In this document: positions 6,757 to 15,940 of the stretch, in pieces
How positions within the stretch are numbered: the first letter of the stretch is position 1
How the letters are laid out: each line of letters begins with the position of its first letter
From: Ichthyosporea sp. XGB-2017a
Lineage: Eukaryota; Opisthokonta; Ichthyosporea
DNA: 28,309 bases
Direction of reading: 5' to 3'
Assembly (NCBI GenBank): GCA_002811675.1
Contig: PDIM01010353.1
Span: 67,087 to 95,395, forward strand
Translations under genes and position numbers: made by a program
Notes under the pieces: model-generated
Told to the model about the DNA's origin: nothing
Database searches by the model: none
Seen by the model: only the letters and a program-made list of their open reading frames with translations

Positions 6757-9622
6757 TTAGTAAATGACTGGGGGACTCATTGAAAGAGTATTGTTTTCCG
6801 AAAGGCAACTCCAGTCTCCATCCGTGGATAGGTACTTTTCCTCTTCCTTTGCCGATTCAGAAGACGATACTCCTGACTTTGAATATGACACCTCTGTCAT
6901 ATTCATTAGCTTGTCTACAAGTGCTATCCTATTTCCTATACTCGTACTAACAGCAGCAGCTTCTTCACCAAAATCAGCTTTTGAATGTCCGTTCTGGAAC
7001 ACCTTTTCAAGGGATGGCTTGCGCTTAGACTTGTCAAAATGGGATACAATGGACAAAAGGGCTCCTGCATCAATTAGATCGTCTGTCGCATCGGCTGAAG
7101 CTTGTTTAGGTTCTGCTTTAATAGAGGCAAGCTGCTTTCTTTCTTGTTTTGGAGAAGAAAGTTGGCCAAGTCTCTTAGCTTGATCATCTTTCCCCAGTAG
7201 AATGGTTTCGAAATCGGGATATTCAGCCCGCATACTAGCGTCACTATTTAGAGCTTGCACTACTTTTGTCATCAAAAACAGATAACCTTTGTTCCCTGGA
7301 CTATTGTCTACATCCAGGGAGGAATTAGACGAGCCAATGTCATCCTTTTCACCAGAGCCATCAGCAAGATTCACATCAACTTTAATTTGCTTCTGCGAAA
7401 TAACAGAATCATCCTCCTTCTCGGTATCATTTCCAGTAGTAGCTCCTCCTTCCGTTTCCATATGTTTATCATCATCGAAAACACTTAATTCATCCAAAAG
7501 AATTTCACTATCATTGAACAAATCTGGTTTATCCCTTCTAGCTTTTAAAACACCATTTACATATTTCTTGAGTACTTGATTTTTAGTACTGACAGCAGCC
7601 AATTGCATATAAGCAGCCGCGAACGCATGGGCACTCATTGCTTGAGAGTTATCAGAGCTACGCATGGATTCTCCGTGCTCTTGCAATAAAAATGCAAGTC
7701 GGATACCACTGAATAACTCGCAATAGCCAAATTCTTTGAGCATCAAGGCCACAGTTTGAAATATAGATAGGATATCTTCTCTTCTGCACTCAATATCTGT
7801 CAAGACGTCCGTCATTGCTTTCCTCAGCTGATCTCCGTAGTTTTGAATAAATGACAAATCAACAACTCCAATGGATATCTTCGTCAAATCAACTTCTTGA
7901 ATGAGGGATGCCTTTCTTCCAGCTCTTCTTCTAATTAATGCTCGGAACACTTTCTGGATGACAAGGCGCATTTCGGGATCACCAGAACGAACTGCATGGA
8001 CAAGTGGATTAATCATCGAAAGAGGATAGTTACGCTCTTCTTTAGATACGGAGTAGCAGGTGGCAACGCCCAGGAACGCCGTAATGAGCATTCGTCTGGT
8101 GCTGTCATTACACCGCGCTGACAAAGCACCACACGACAATTCCTTTTTCATTACGTTTCCAGTCTTCGAGCCAGCTGCGGCGCTAGAGGGGCTCAAGGTA
8201 TTACCAGTTTGTGCACTGGACCCTTCCAATGACGACCTTTTCATATCTGGAGACTTGAGTCTGCATTTAGATAAAATATAAGACATCACTTCTACGATTT
8301 GAAAGTCTGGAAGGTCTTCGGAAAATACTTTAAATGCTATAATCAGCGCATCTTGAAACTTTGATATATCTTCCTTTTCAGTCTCACCAACCTTTTCAAT
8401 ACCATCACTTGACAAAAGAAGGTGCTTTATGAACGCATTGTAAACTTCCAATACTGAAGGGCCCAACGATCCATGGGCATAAGGTGCAAGACGGTACAAA
8501 ACTTCTACTATACTTCGTTTTACTTGCCAAGACTTTGTAGTTGCATTTAAGTGACGAATCAATTCCGTTATTGGAATATGGACAAATTGAGGCTGGCTGG
8601 AGACCATCAAAAGTCTCAAGGAATCAAATGCAAAAGCACAAGGAGTCCAAAGATCATAGCTATCAAAATGAATAAGAACAGGTTTGATTACTGATGCCAT
8701 GTTCTGAAAATCAGCCCTCATAACAAGATTTCTCAATCCAGACTGGGCTAGTTTTCTCGGGGCCGAGTTTTCGTCGGCCACATTCCCATCAGAGTACAAA
8801 TGAATATTGGAGAATGACTGAGACATTGATCTCATGTGCTCCATTCCATTCATCCCCGAGGGTATATCAGAGTTGACAGTTTCATTAAGTCCGCCTGTCT
8901 CGTCCTCCATGTTTAAAAGCAGTGCAGGTACAATTGTGTCACAATGAACCCAAATGTAGGCGTTCAAATCATCGACAGTTTTTCGAATCAAAGAGCGTAG
9001 TCCGCGAAGCCCCGTGACTCTTAAACCCATTACCTCCGCCGATTCCGAATCCGAGCCCGCGGCTTTCAAGCACATGGAGCTGAATTTCGATACGAAAAAG
9101 TCGTACTGACGATGATAAGATGGGGACTCCTCTCTAATGCTCGAAAAGCGGGTAAATATATCAGTGCCGTACTTAAGCATATCATACTCTTTTGCTTCCA
9201 GAAGAATCTCTACAATCTTTAGAACACTTTCCACAAATAAGTTTAAATTCGCGTGACAAGACTGCAGTAGTCTATCCACAACTTGAACGCCAATATGAAC
9301 ATAACTGCACAATAATAATGAAAGAAGAAAATCCCAGCCCCAAAGCAAAACAAAAGGTTAGGATTTCACTTCAACAACAAATTTAAATCATATACTAAGC
9401 AAAGATAACATACTTAAATCTCTTCTTTTGGAGGTCCCTTGAGATTTTCTTTCTCACATATTTACCAATCCTATTCAATCGTCTTGGCTGGGTCACAGCA
9501 TAGTACGTGAGAGCCTGAACGTTATCACTCACAATGGGATCCTCCAAATTTGCAGGGTAGACTGCGTCTATAAGACGAACATACTTTAACTTGCTGAACT
9601 TCAAGCAGCTGAAGCACCCCAT
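6757..9622 (-). CDS. EFR3: EFR3, membrane anchor of the PI4-kinase III alpha complex (two exons)
   Basis: Exons are 9622-9414 and 9304-6757, giving 918 residues. The 109-nt intron runs 9413-9305 with donor GTATGT, branch-like CCTAACC and acceptor TGCAG; joining gives ...LQKKRFNYVHIGVQVVDRLL, which restores the conserved EFR3 core. Exon 1 carries YPANLEDPIVSDNVQALTYY and LNRIGKYVRKKISRDL; exon 2 carries SYHRQYDFFVSKFSSMC and GLRGLRSLIRKTVDD. The body is a helical-repeat rod with a disordered acidic C-terminal third. EFR3 tethers Stt4/PI4KA with Ypp1/TTC7 to the plasma membrane for PI4P synthesis. The protein starts MGCFSC, with Gly2 and Cys at 3 and 6, so lipid anchoring is plausible. Human EFR3 uses N-terminal palmitoylated cysteines; yeast Efr3 uses a basic patch. 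Confidence 0.92.
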
Positions 9623-10012
9623 TCCTCCTCTCCTTGCTTTAGATCTCTGCTACGTTTTCTTTATGCCCACCTCTGTACAAATCCAAAACGACACACCCCT
9701 ACGCAAGAAAAAAAAAGTATATTGAAATTTGGTTGATAAGAAGTGCGGAAAAACCCACAACGAGTTTTCGGCACGGAGGGACGACCTGGTTTTTGTGGCT
9801 CCCTGGTTTTTGGTTTTTTTTTTTTCAAGGTTTTTTATTTCGTTCCCCAATTTGCTTTGTGTTTTGCGTTTTTGTGTCTTCTTGGGGTCTCCCTTTCTTC
9901 TTTCCGGTTTTTCTTTCGTAGCTTTTAATGTCTCTAATTTATCTTTCACCATACACGATGGATGTTCAATTTGACTTGGAGAAGTTAGAAAGGAGGGGGT
10001 TAAAGAGGCTGA
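9623..10012. other. Intergenic gap between EFR3 and CWC2
   Basis: The 390 bases upstream of the EFR3 ATG and downstream of the CWC2 stop have several T runs (for example at about 9816-9836). Open frames here are low-complexity Phe or Lys/Arg runs without family resemblance. Nothing else is recognised. Confidence 0.55.
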
Positions 10013-11284
10013 TCACTTTGGCAGAAAGTGAGGTCCCTCCGTTTCCAATGCATCCTTTTCAATGTAGCCCCGTTTCAGGGCACTTTTAATTACTTGCTTT
10101 CGCGTATCTTGCACAAATGCTGCCTGGGCCTTTGGATTCGGATCAACGTTGGCCCATCGCACATTGATGGGTTCTAATCCCTCTAGTGGTTGATCTGCCA
10201 TCGCAATCTTGGCAAACTCTGCATTCATTCTATTCTTGAACCTGACAAAGGCAATATTCTTCCTACTCACAACATTCATATGCTCAATTTCCCCATATTC
10301 ACCAAATTCATCAGCAAGTACTTCTTCTAAAGGTCTTGCGTGTCCAGTCCCTAATCTCCCAATGTAAAGTGTTTTCCCTCCAGACTTGTCAAAAAACGAA
10401 CCTACCCCGCCCCTGTCATCCCTTTGTTGTGCGGCCATATCTCTCCCAAAGCAATCATGGGAATAGTCATTGGCGTTGCACTCCTCATCAATATCATCCG
10501 GAACGCGGTGATAATAGTTACATTTGCTTCCCAAATGGCAGCAACCCTTTGCGAAATGAATACAGAAATAAAAATGATTTGTTTCCGCAGAATTTTCAAC
10601 AGTTGTCCCTGCTAGCTTATCTGCTTTGGTCCAACCAGAATCTCTTACGACATCACACCTTGTCTCAGCTGGTCCTCGGCTCCCCCCTTTCCAGTGGTCT
10701 CCCGAATAGCGATCATACCAGATGTTGTATTCGTTTTGGCCTTGTTGATGCTCATGCACTTTCTTGCGTGTACCTTCGTTCACTTGCTTACGCGCAGGCC
10801 GAGAGAGAACTTCCTTGCGAGATATGGGTGGCTGGTATGAAACTGTTGCTTCAGCGTTACTTTTCTCATTTTGATCTGCATATGTACCTGCGCATATCTG
10901 CTCATAATCCGCTGCATATGCGGCAGGGTCAAATTCAACACCACCTTCTTCTTCTTCCTCCTCTTCTTCCCCTCCCCTTCCTCCACTAATCCCCTTTTTT
11001 TCCTCACCTTCCCCTTCCGCTGACGGTTGGAGCGTATTCCATTCCTCTGGTGTCTCCCATTGTGTAGTCATTGTTGCATAGTTCTGGTAATAATATCGCT
11101 GGGTGGTGTAATCACAACACAGAGCCCAGTTCCCTCTCACCTCATAAACGTAGCACCCCCAATACCCGTCCCCAGTGCTTGTCGCCTGCTCTGAGTGTGA
11201 CTCCCCACCACTCCCTTTACTCTTTTTCTCCGTATGCTCTGCCGAGGAACTTGCCGGCGCGGCTCTTTTAGCTGAGGCTGACAT
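10013..11284 (-). CDS. CWC2: CWC2-type pre-mRNA splicing factor with an added N-terminal WW domain
   Basis: A 423-residue protein. After a disordered start comes a WW-like domain (about 50-80: W53, YYY 64-66, W76, P79 in TTQWETP), an acidic Glu/Gly linker (about 90-118), the Torus region (about 148-235), a CCCH finger (C241-x7-C249-x5-C255-x3-H259), and an RRM (about 304-382) with LYIGRLG and IAFVRFK. It closes with the NVRWANVDPNP signature of fungal Cwc2. Cwc2 belongs to the Prp19-associated complex and contacts U6 snRNA and the catalytic core; the animal counterpart is RBM22. ATG 11284 is chosen because the upstream extension has only a TTG start and is hydrophobic and unlike the family. 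The WW domain is unusual for the family and may bind proline-rich splicing partners. Confidence 0.9.
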   Translation of the reverse strand: MSASAKRAAPASSSAEHTEKKSKGSGGESHSEQATSTGDGYWGCYVYEVRGNWALCCDYTTQRYYYQNYATMTTQWETPEEWNTLQPSAEGEGEEKKGISGGRGGEEEEEEEEGGVEFDPAAYAADYEQICAGTYADQNEKSNAEATVSYQPPISRKEVLSRPARKQVNEGTRKKVHEHQQGQNEYNIWYDRYSGDHWKGGSRGPAETRCDVVRDSGWTKADKLAGTTVENSAETNHFYFCIHFAKGCCHLGSKCNYYHRVPDDIDEECNANDYSHDCFGRDMAAQQRDDRGGVGSFFDKSGGKTLYIGRLGTGHARPLEEVLADEFGEYGEIEHMNVVSRKNIAFVRFKNRMNAEFAKIAMADQPLEGLEPINVRWANVDPNPKAQAAFVQDTRKQVIKSALKRGYIEKDALETEGPHFLPK

Positions 11285-11758
11285 TTTGGATTTGCAATAC
11301 AGGAAAACAAAAGAGATGAGTTTTTGAATCAAGAAATAACAATAAAGCACCTCTGTCTTCAAACAACCCAAATCAACAAATCTTCCCTCATATCATATCA
11401 CAAAAAACAAAACAAAACTACAATACACACACAACGAAAAAAGACACACGGGTCTAATAAAAGCGAGCGAGGCTTTTTTTTTTTTATTTTCGTCTGTGAC
11501 CAGAGCAGTCAGCAGGGAACTGCGCGACCGGTCGGCGGCCGGCGGTTTCTTTTTTTTTAGTTTTTTTTTTGCTGTGTGCAAATAAAAAGGATTTGGATTT
11601 TCCCGGGAAAAGTTGGAGTTGTGGAGGATTATGGAAGAGGGATTAAGCACGAATAGGAAGTTGAGATTGTGAAAAGAACCTTTTGTTTGATTGAATACCA
11701 AGGGAGGAATATTATATATCATAATATATATTATATGTACAATATAAAGCAAGGAGGT
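11285..11758. promoter_or_regulatory. Divergent promoter region, CWC2 / golgin
   Basis: The 474 bases between divergent ATGs contain T runs at about 11475-11485 and 11551-11570, a GC-rich patch at 11521-11546 with GGCGGTT, a CAGCAGGGA element at 11510, and an AT-only stretch at about 11710-11737 that reads like TATA sequence close to the golgin start. No coding gene is seen. Confidence 0.5.
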
Positions 11759-13597
11759 ATGCCTTCATTGGGCCGGGATTCAGAGGCGGGGCTGCTTAAA
11801 GGTGGGCTGGATGACTTGGATGACGAAATAAGAAACCTGGAAGCGGGGATTGAGAGTGAGCTTGGACTGGGGGATGAGTTAAATGGGGATGTAGCAAGTA
11901 TTGACGGGGGCTTGGGAGCGGTGTCTGCCGAAGAAAGGGAGGGGGATGTACAGATAAGGATTGCTGAGGCTTTGAAACACCAGAAAGAGGAACTGGAGCG
12001 CTCTTTTGGGGAGCGTTTAAATGCGGAAAGGAAATCTTGGGAGTCGAAAATTCAAACTACAAATGTGTCGAATGATGCTAGTCTTTCTTTACAGGCACTA
12101 GCAGATCTTACCAGTGCGTTTGGTGCTTTTGTGTCGCAGAGAGAAGTACAGTATCTTAATGGCATCAAAGAAAACTTTGGTGGGCCATTGCCGCAATTAA
12201 GTGGTACTTTGGACCAGTTGGTATTATTGGTGCAAGAAAGAGATCGTTTGTATCAGATATGGCAACAAATGAGTCAACAAATTGAGGGATTAAATAGAGA
12301 AAAGACTCAACTAACTGAAGATCTTCGCCGAGCACAAGTTGAGGCTAGCAGAGAAAAGGAAAGTGTCGAGCTTGTTCGGCAACAGCTCCATGATTCAACG
12401 CTAAATTTCGTGGAACTTCAGAAGAATTTTGAATGTGAAATTGCAGGGCTGCAAGCAAAATTGGCTGAACAATCTGTTGTTGTTAGTAGCGCACAAGCAA
12501 AAGAGGATACTGAGAAGGTGACTGCTCTGGAAGAGGCTTTAGAAAAATCAAAGAAAGAGCTTAAACGCCTCAAAGGCCATTTAATTCAAGTAGAGGACAT
12601 GCATACAGAGGAAGCACTTCAGCAGGAGCAATTGATTTCAAGCTTAAAGGCTACCTTAGAGTCCAAGAATGAAGAACTTCATCGATTCCAGTCTGTGGTT
12701 CAGCAATCTTCTTCAGAGGCGTCTCACAGGGTGAATGAAGTTGAAATCAATTTACAAGAGTCGGTAAAAGATCGAGAGCGTCTTGAGATGAAGGTTGCGT
12801 CTCTTCAAGAAGAAAACAAGCAGCTTCTCATGTCGTCGGATAATTTACAGGTTGCGCTGGAACAGTTTCAAGCGGATCAGGAGGAAGTTATTAGTCTACG
12901 AGTTTCAAAGCTCAACCATGAATTGAAAACTGCAAAAGAAGAAGTAGAAGACTGCAAATGCGAAGTTGATGATTTGAAGGAAGAGATAAAGCAGGCAAAA
13001 TCAAAAACGGGAGAAATTGACGAACTAAAAGCGATTATCTCGGAAAAGGACATCGAAATAGACACCTTAAGAGACAGTTTAAAGAGATTTGAAAAGCACC
13101 TCAACGAAAGCCATCTGAAGTTGAGTGAAGCGTTGAGCTCATCTGATGACCAACATGTTGATAAACGCCTTCTTAAGAATCTGTTAGTGACTTATTTTAA
13201 GACGGAGAAAAAGGCCGATACTTTGCTTTTGATGTGTAAAGTTCTGGACTGCTCAGATGCAGAAAAGAAAATAATGGGTGTATTGCCCAGTGGTGGTGGC
13301 TGGTCAAGCTATCTCACTGGCTGGGTTCCGGGATTGCAAGGCAGTGGAGAGTCTTCCTTTAATGAAGGAGAGGGTAAGGAGTCTGCTGATGCTGATACAA
13401 CCATGGGGGAACTATTTGTTCAGTTTCTTCTGGAAGAAAGTCGTGTTGAAAATGCTGAGGAAGCAAGTACGAGTACTCGACAGGCATCTGGTGCCAGCGA
13501 AGACTCTGCGCCGCCATCATCTGAACTGCCTAACAAAAGAAAAGAGGACCCGCTTGTGAAGCCTACACCTTTGGATATGCTAATCGAACCGAGCTGA
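11759..13597 (+). CDS. Golgin with C-terminal GRIP/GRAB-like domain (Rud3/GMAP-210-like)
   Basis: A 612-residue coiled-coil protein. An acidic Gly/Asp/Leu-rich N-terminus (1-65) is followed by long heptad-like coiled coil (about 65-460), then a helical module at about 467-507 (VDKRLLKNLLVTYF through CSDAEKKIMGV) that resembles the GRIP-related Arf-binding (GRAB) domain of Rud3 and GMAP-210. A Gly/Trp-rich segment (GGGWSSYLTGWVPG) and a disordered Ser/Glu tail come next. Such golgins tether vesicles at the cis-Golgi through Arf1. ATG 11759 has G at -3 and is preferred; ATG 11735 in frame would add eight residues. The domain match is by pattern only; it is divergent, and a different GRIP-type golgin is possible. 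Confidence 0.72.
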   Translation: MPSLGRDSEAGLLKGGLDDLDDEIRNLEAGIESELGLGDELNGDVASIDGGLGAVSAEEREGDVQIRIAEALKHQKEELERSFGERLNAERKSWESKIQTTNVSNDASLSLQALADLTSAFGAFVSQREVQYLNGIKENFGGPLPQLSGTLDQLVLLVQERDRLYQIWQQMSQQIEGLNREKTQLTEDLRRAQVEASREKESVELVRQQLHDSTLNFVELQKNFECEIAGLQAKLAEQSVVVSSAQAKEDTEKVTALEEALEKSKKELKRLKGHLIQVEDMHTEEALQQEQLISSLKATLESKNEELHRFQSVVQQSSSEASHRVNEVEINLQESVKDRERLEMKVASLQEENKQLLMSSDNLQVALEQFQADQEEVISLRVSKLNHELKTAKEEVEDCKCEVDDLKEEIKQAKSKTGEIDELKAIISEKDIEIDTLRDSLKRFEKHLNESHLKLSEALSSSDDQHVDKRLLKNLLVTYFKTEKKADTLLLMCKVLDCSDAEKKIMGVLPSGGGWSSYLTGWVPGLQGSGESSFNEGEGKESADADTTMGELFVQFLLEESRVENAEEASTSTRQASGASEDSAPPSSELPNKRKEDPLVKPTPLDMLIEPS

Positions 13598-13682
13598 TGA
13601 GAATGAACGAGGAAAAGCTATGACGAGAATTTGGTGACCGTTTTTCTTCCCTTGCTGGTTTCAAAATGTAGATAGTCATCAA

Positions 13683-13688
13683 AATAAA
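13683..13688 (+). terminator. AATAAA polyadenylation signal for the golgin gene
   Basis: AATAAA lies 85 bases past the golgin stop, inside the short convergent gap before the AlkB-like stop. Confidence 0.4.
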
Positions 13689-13757
13689 TTAAATTAAAAC
13701 AACCGATTTTCACGTCTGGAAGCGTAAGCAGACCAAAAGATAGGAATTTAACAGGGT

Positions 13758-14342
13758 TTATTGTTCTTCAGAATTTGAGGAACTCCCTTTAGGAATTGCA
13801 AACATGACCAAAGAAACACGCGGTTCGTTACATGACTTAACTTCAGGAACACAATGTTCATTCTTCTTATCATACTTTTGCGAAAAGTAGTATAGGTCGC
13901 CATTTTCAATTAAATGGCTGGTCTTCTTTCGCATATATAAGGTTCGAAATTCTATTGGCCTCGCCGAGCCAAAACTTAAAACAAACACATCCGTCCCGTA
14001 CTGGTCCTGATGCCAAGTTATTCGATGTTTCCCATTTTCAAATAAATTACACCACACATCAGTAATTTCTACATCGAAACTGTTCTGCATCATCGGAATG
14101 ATAGTTTCCTCTAGAAACACGTTATAATTTGTTTCACGATCTTTTTCCTCATAGTTATAGGCCAACTGTGGAAGAAGATGCCCGTCCGTCCATCGCTTAG
14201 GAGCAAATGGTATTTCCTTCACACTTCTGGCCATCAAATCATTAGCAACAGCCTGGTTCATCCAACCTTTCCATAAAGCAAATCCATCACGGCGGAGAGA
14301 TTGCAAAGTAATCTTACTCACAGAACTCGCCAAACTACTCAT
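13758..14342 (-). CDS. AlkB-like 2-oxoglutarate/Fe(II) dioxygenase
   Basis: A compact 194-residue protein with AlkB-superfamily features. The HxD iron motif is H111-Q-D113 in WHQDQYGTD, followed by VFVLSFGSARPIEFR, which resembles the strand pair after HxD in ALKBH2/3. The distal iron histidine is probably H163, in an EHCVPEV context after ENGDLYYFS, and the 2OG-binding arginine is R175 in EPRVSLVMF. All catalytic residues expected of an active enzyme are present. Family members demethylate DNA, RNA or proteins; I cannot assign a subfamily or substrate. The ATG at 14342 opens the gene directly. Its TAA stop lies within an AATAAA (plus strand 13757-13762). Confidence 0.8.
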   Translation of the reverse strand: MSSLASSVSKITLQSLRRDGFALWKGWMNQAVANDLMARSVKEIPFAPKRWTDGHLLPQLAYNYEEKDRETNYNVFLEETIIPMMQNSFDVEITDVWCNLFENGKHRITWHQDQYGTDVFVLSFGSARPIEFRTLYMRKKTSHLIENGDLYYFSQKYDKKNEHCVPEVKSCNEPRVSLVMFAIPKGSSSNSEEQ

Positions 14343-15940
14343 CCTTCTATACTTAAAGAAGCAAAAAGTAGCATGTCACTTGATCTATCACAAAAACATA
14401 TCACACAAACAAAAACAGATTTCACATTTGTTCACAATATTTATTTAGCGTTCTTTTGGTCAAGACCCACCCCCTATCCTCATTCAATTAAGAGATACAA
14501 AACCCCGCTAAGCAAATTAACGCATTATAATATGGACAGTTACGCAATGACCTTGGAGAATAAATTGATCGGGGCTTTGAGGATGTTGCTTCACTTTGGA
14601 GCCACTTTTGGACAATGCAATGGGCATTGGACAATGGACAACTTGTGTACTATATCAGATATCTGCAGAGAGCTTCGAGTAGTTCTGAAACGGAATAGTT
14701 TGCGCACCAAAAGTTGTAACCATGGTATGGTGTCCTTGAAAGTTAAAGAATGATGCTGGATCATCAGTTTCTGTTGGACCTTAGCTGTCTTCCTTTGCTT
14801 CAGAAAAAGGAAAGCCTTCACTATCGAAGAGGATGGCGCAAATATATCTCAACTGTTTTATGTAACACCGGTCACAGACTGTAACTACCGACAGGATTTG
14901 GTTTTGGTTTGGAATGCAGCTTTTCCAGCGTGATAGTTCAGCGATCGACTGTACTTCCTCCCTGTACTCACACAGTGCCAACGGACTTCATGGTTTGGTG
15001 CCAAAACAGCTGCCTGACTTACGCAGAGCAAAACTCAGCAACTATAGTCCTCCCTGTAAACTGTAAACTGCTGCATAGTTGTCACAGCTGGCTCCGAAAT
15101 GAATCCAAGCAACTCGTTGCTCACATTCGTGTCATTTCAGTATTACAGTAATATTAATAATGTTTGTAACGTACGCTTTGTAACGCTGAAGAGACCAGCT
15201 GCCGACGTACACGAGCCAAAATTAAAGAATCACATTATACTATGTATGTACCTTGGACGGATAGTAAGCAGCCTACCGCCATGCATCAAGCTGCAGTACG
15301 TTACCCCTGATGGCTGACCCTTTATTTACCAGTGTCACATTTATCACACCACCGTGGATAAAATTACATAGTACTCGTGTCGATAACACACTGACAATTA
15401 ACACTTAATTGTACATCCACCGTCCTGTTCGGAGGCTGGCGGCCGGGCGGGCATGCATGCGCCGCGCGGAGATATTGTAAATTGCAATACAAAAACCATC
15501 AATTATTTAAATATAATTTTTAAAGACTATTTTTTTATAAATAGTTGGGAAAATGTCCATACGCATGCCTTTTCCCCCCGCGTTTTAATTACAAAGGCGA
15601 GGATAATTGTAATTACGGCGCAGACCCGGCTGCACAGAGGGAATTATTATAATGCAAAGCGCCTGGATTCATAACAAAGCCAAACAAGAAGAGAATGAAC
15701 ACTGTTTGTTTCTTGTTCCGCTGTTTATAGGTATTGATCGGAAGGCCTCGGGAGACTGAAGTGTGCTTTGGCTTTTTCTGGTTTGTATAAAGGGAGTGGT
15801 AGTCTGGAAGATGGGAGTTAATATCATCAGGAAGAACGATATTTTCATTTTAGGCAATTGACTACAATCACTGTTCGCTGATTTCGTTTTGTGAACAAAA
15901 AAAAAACAAAGGAAACAAAAAGGAAAATAACATAGACGGC
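14343..15940. other. 1.6 kb gap between divergent genes
   Basis: There is no recognisable gene on either strand. Open frames of 60-150 codons are Cys/His/Lys-rich and unlike any family I know, and no tRNA or snRNA signature was found. The gap contains short GGACAATG-type direct repeats near 14610-14640 and a GC-rich island at about 15427-15475 with GCATGCATGC (15451-15460) in otherwise AT-rich sequence. The last 200 bases look like the promoter of the secreted-protein gene. Confidence 0.5.
15786..15791 (+). promoter_or_regulatory. TATAAA box of the secreted-protein gene
   Basis: TATAAA followed by a G-rich stretch lies 155 bases upstream of the ATG at 15941, in the right orientation. A transcript start 30-100 bases downstream would give a short 5' UTR. 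Confidence 0.45.

Noticed and set aside
10336-10989. 217-codon frame on the plus strand
   Set aside because: It lies opposite the CWC2 CCCH/RRM region, which has clear family motifs; the plus-strand translation is Ser/Leu/His-rich with no family signal.
14301-14753. 150-codon frame in the 1.6 kb gap
   Set aside because: It overlaps the AlkB start region, has no recognisable motif, and its composition looks like translated AT-rich spacer.
14343-15940. tRNA or snRNA genes in the long gaps
   Set aside because: No stretch with A-box/B-box spacing or a U2/U6-like core was found by eye; covariance-model searches were not possible here.
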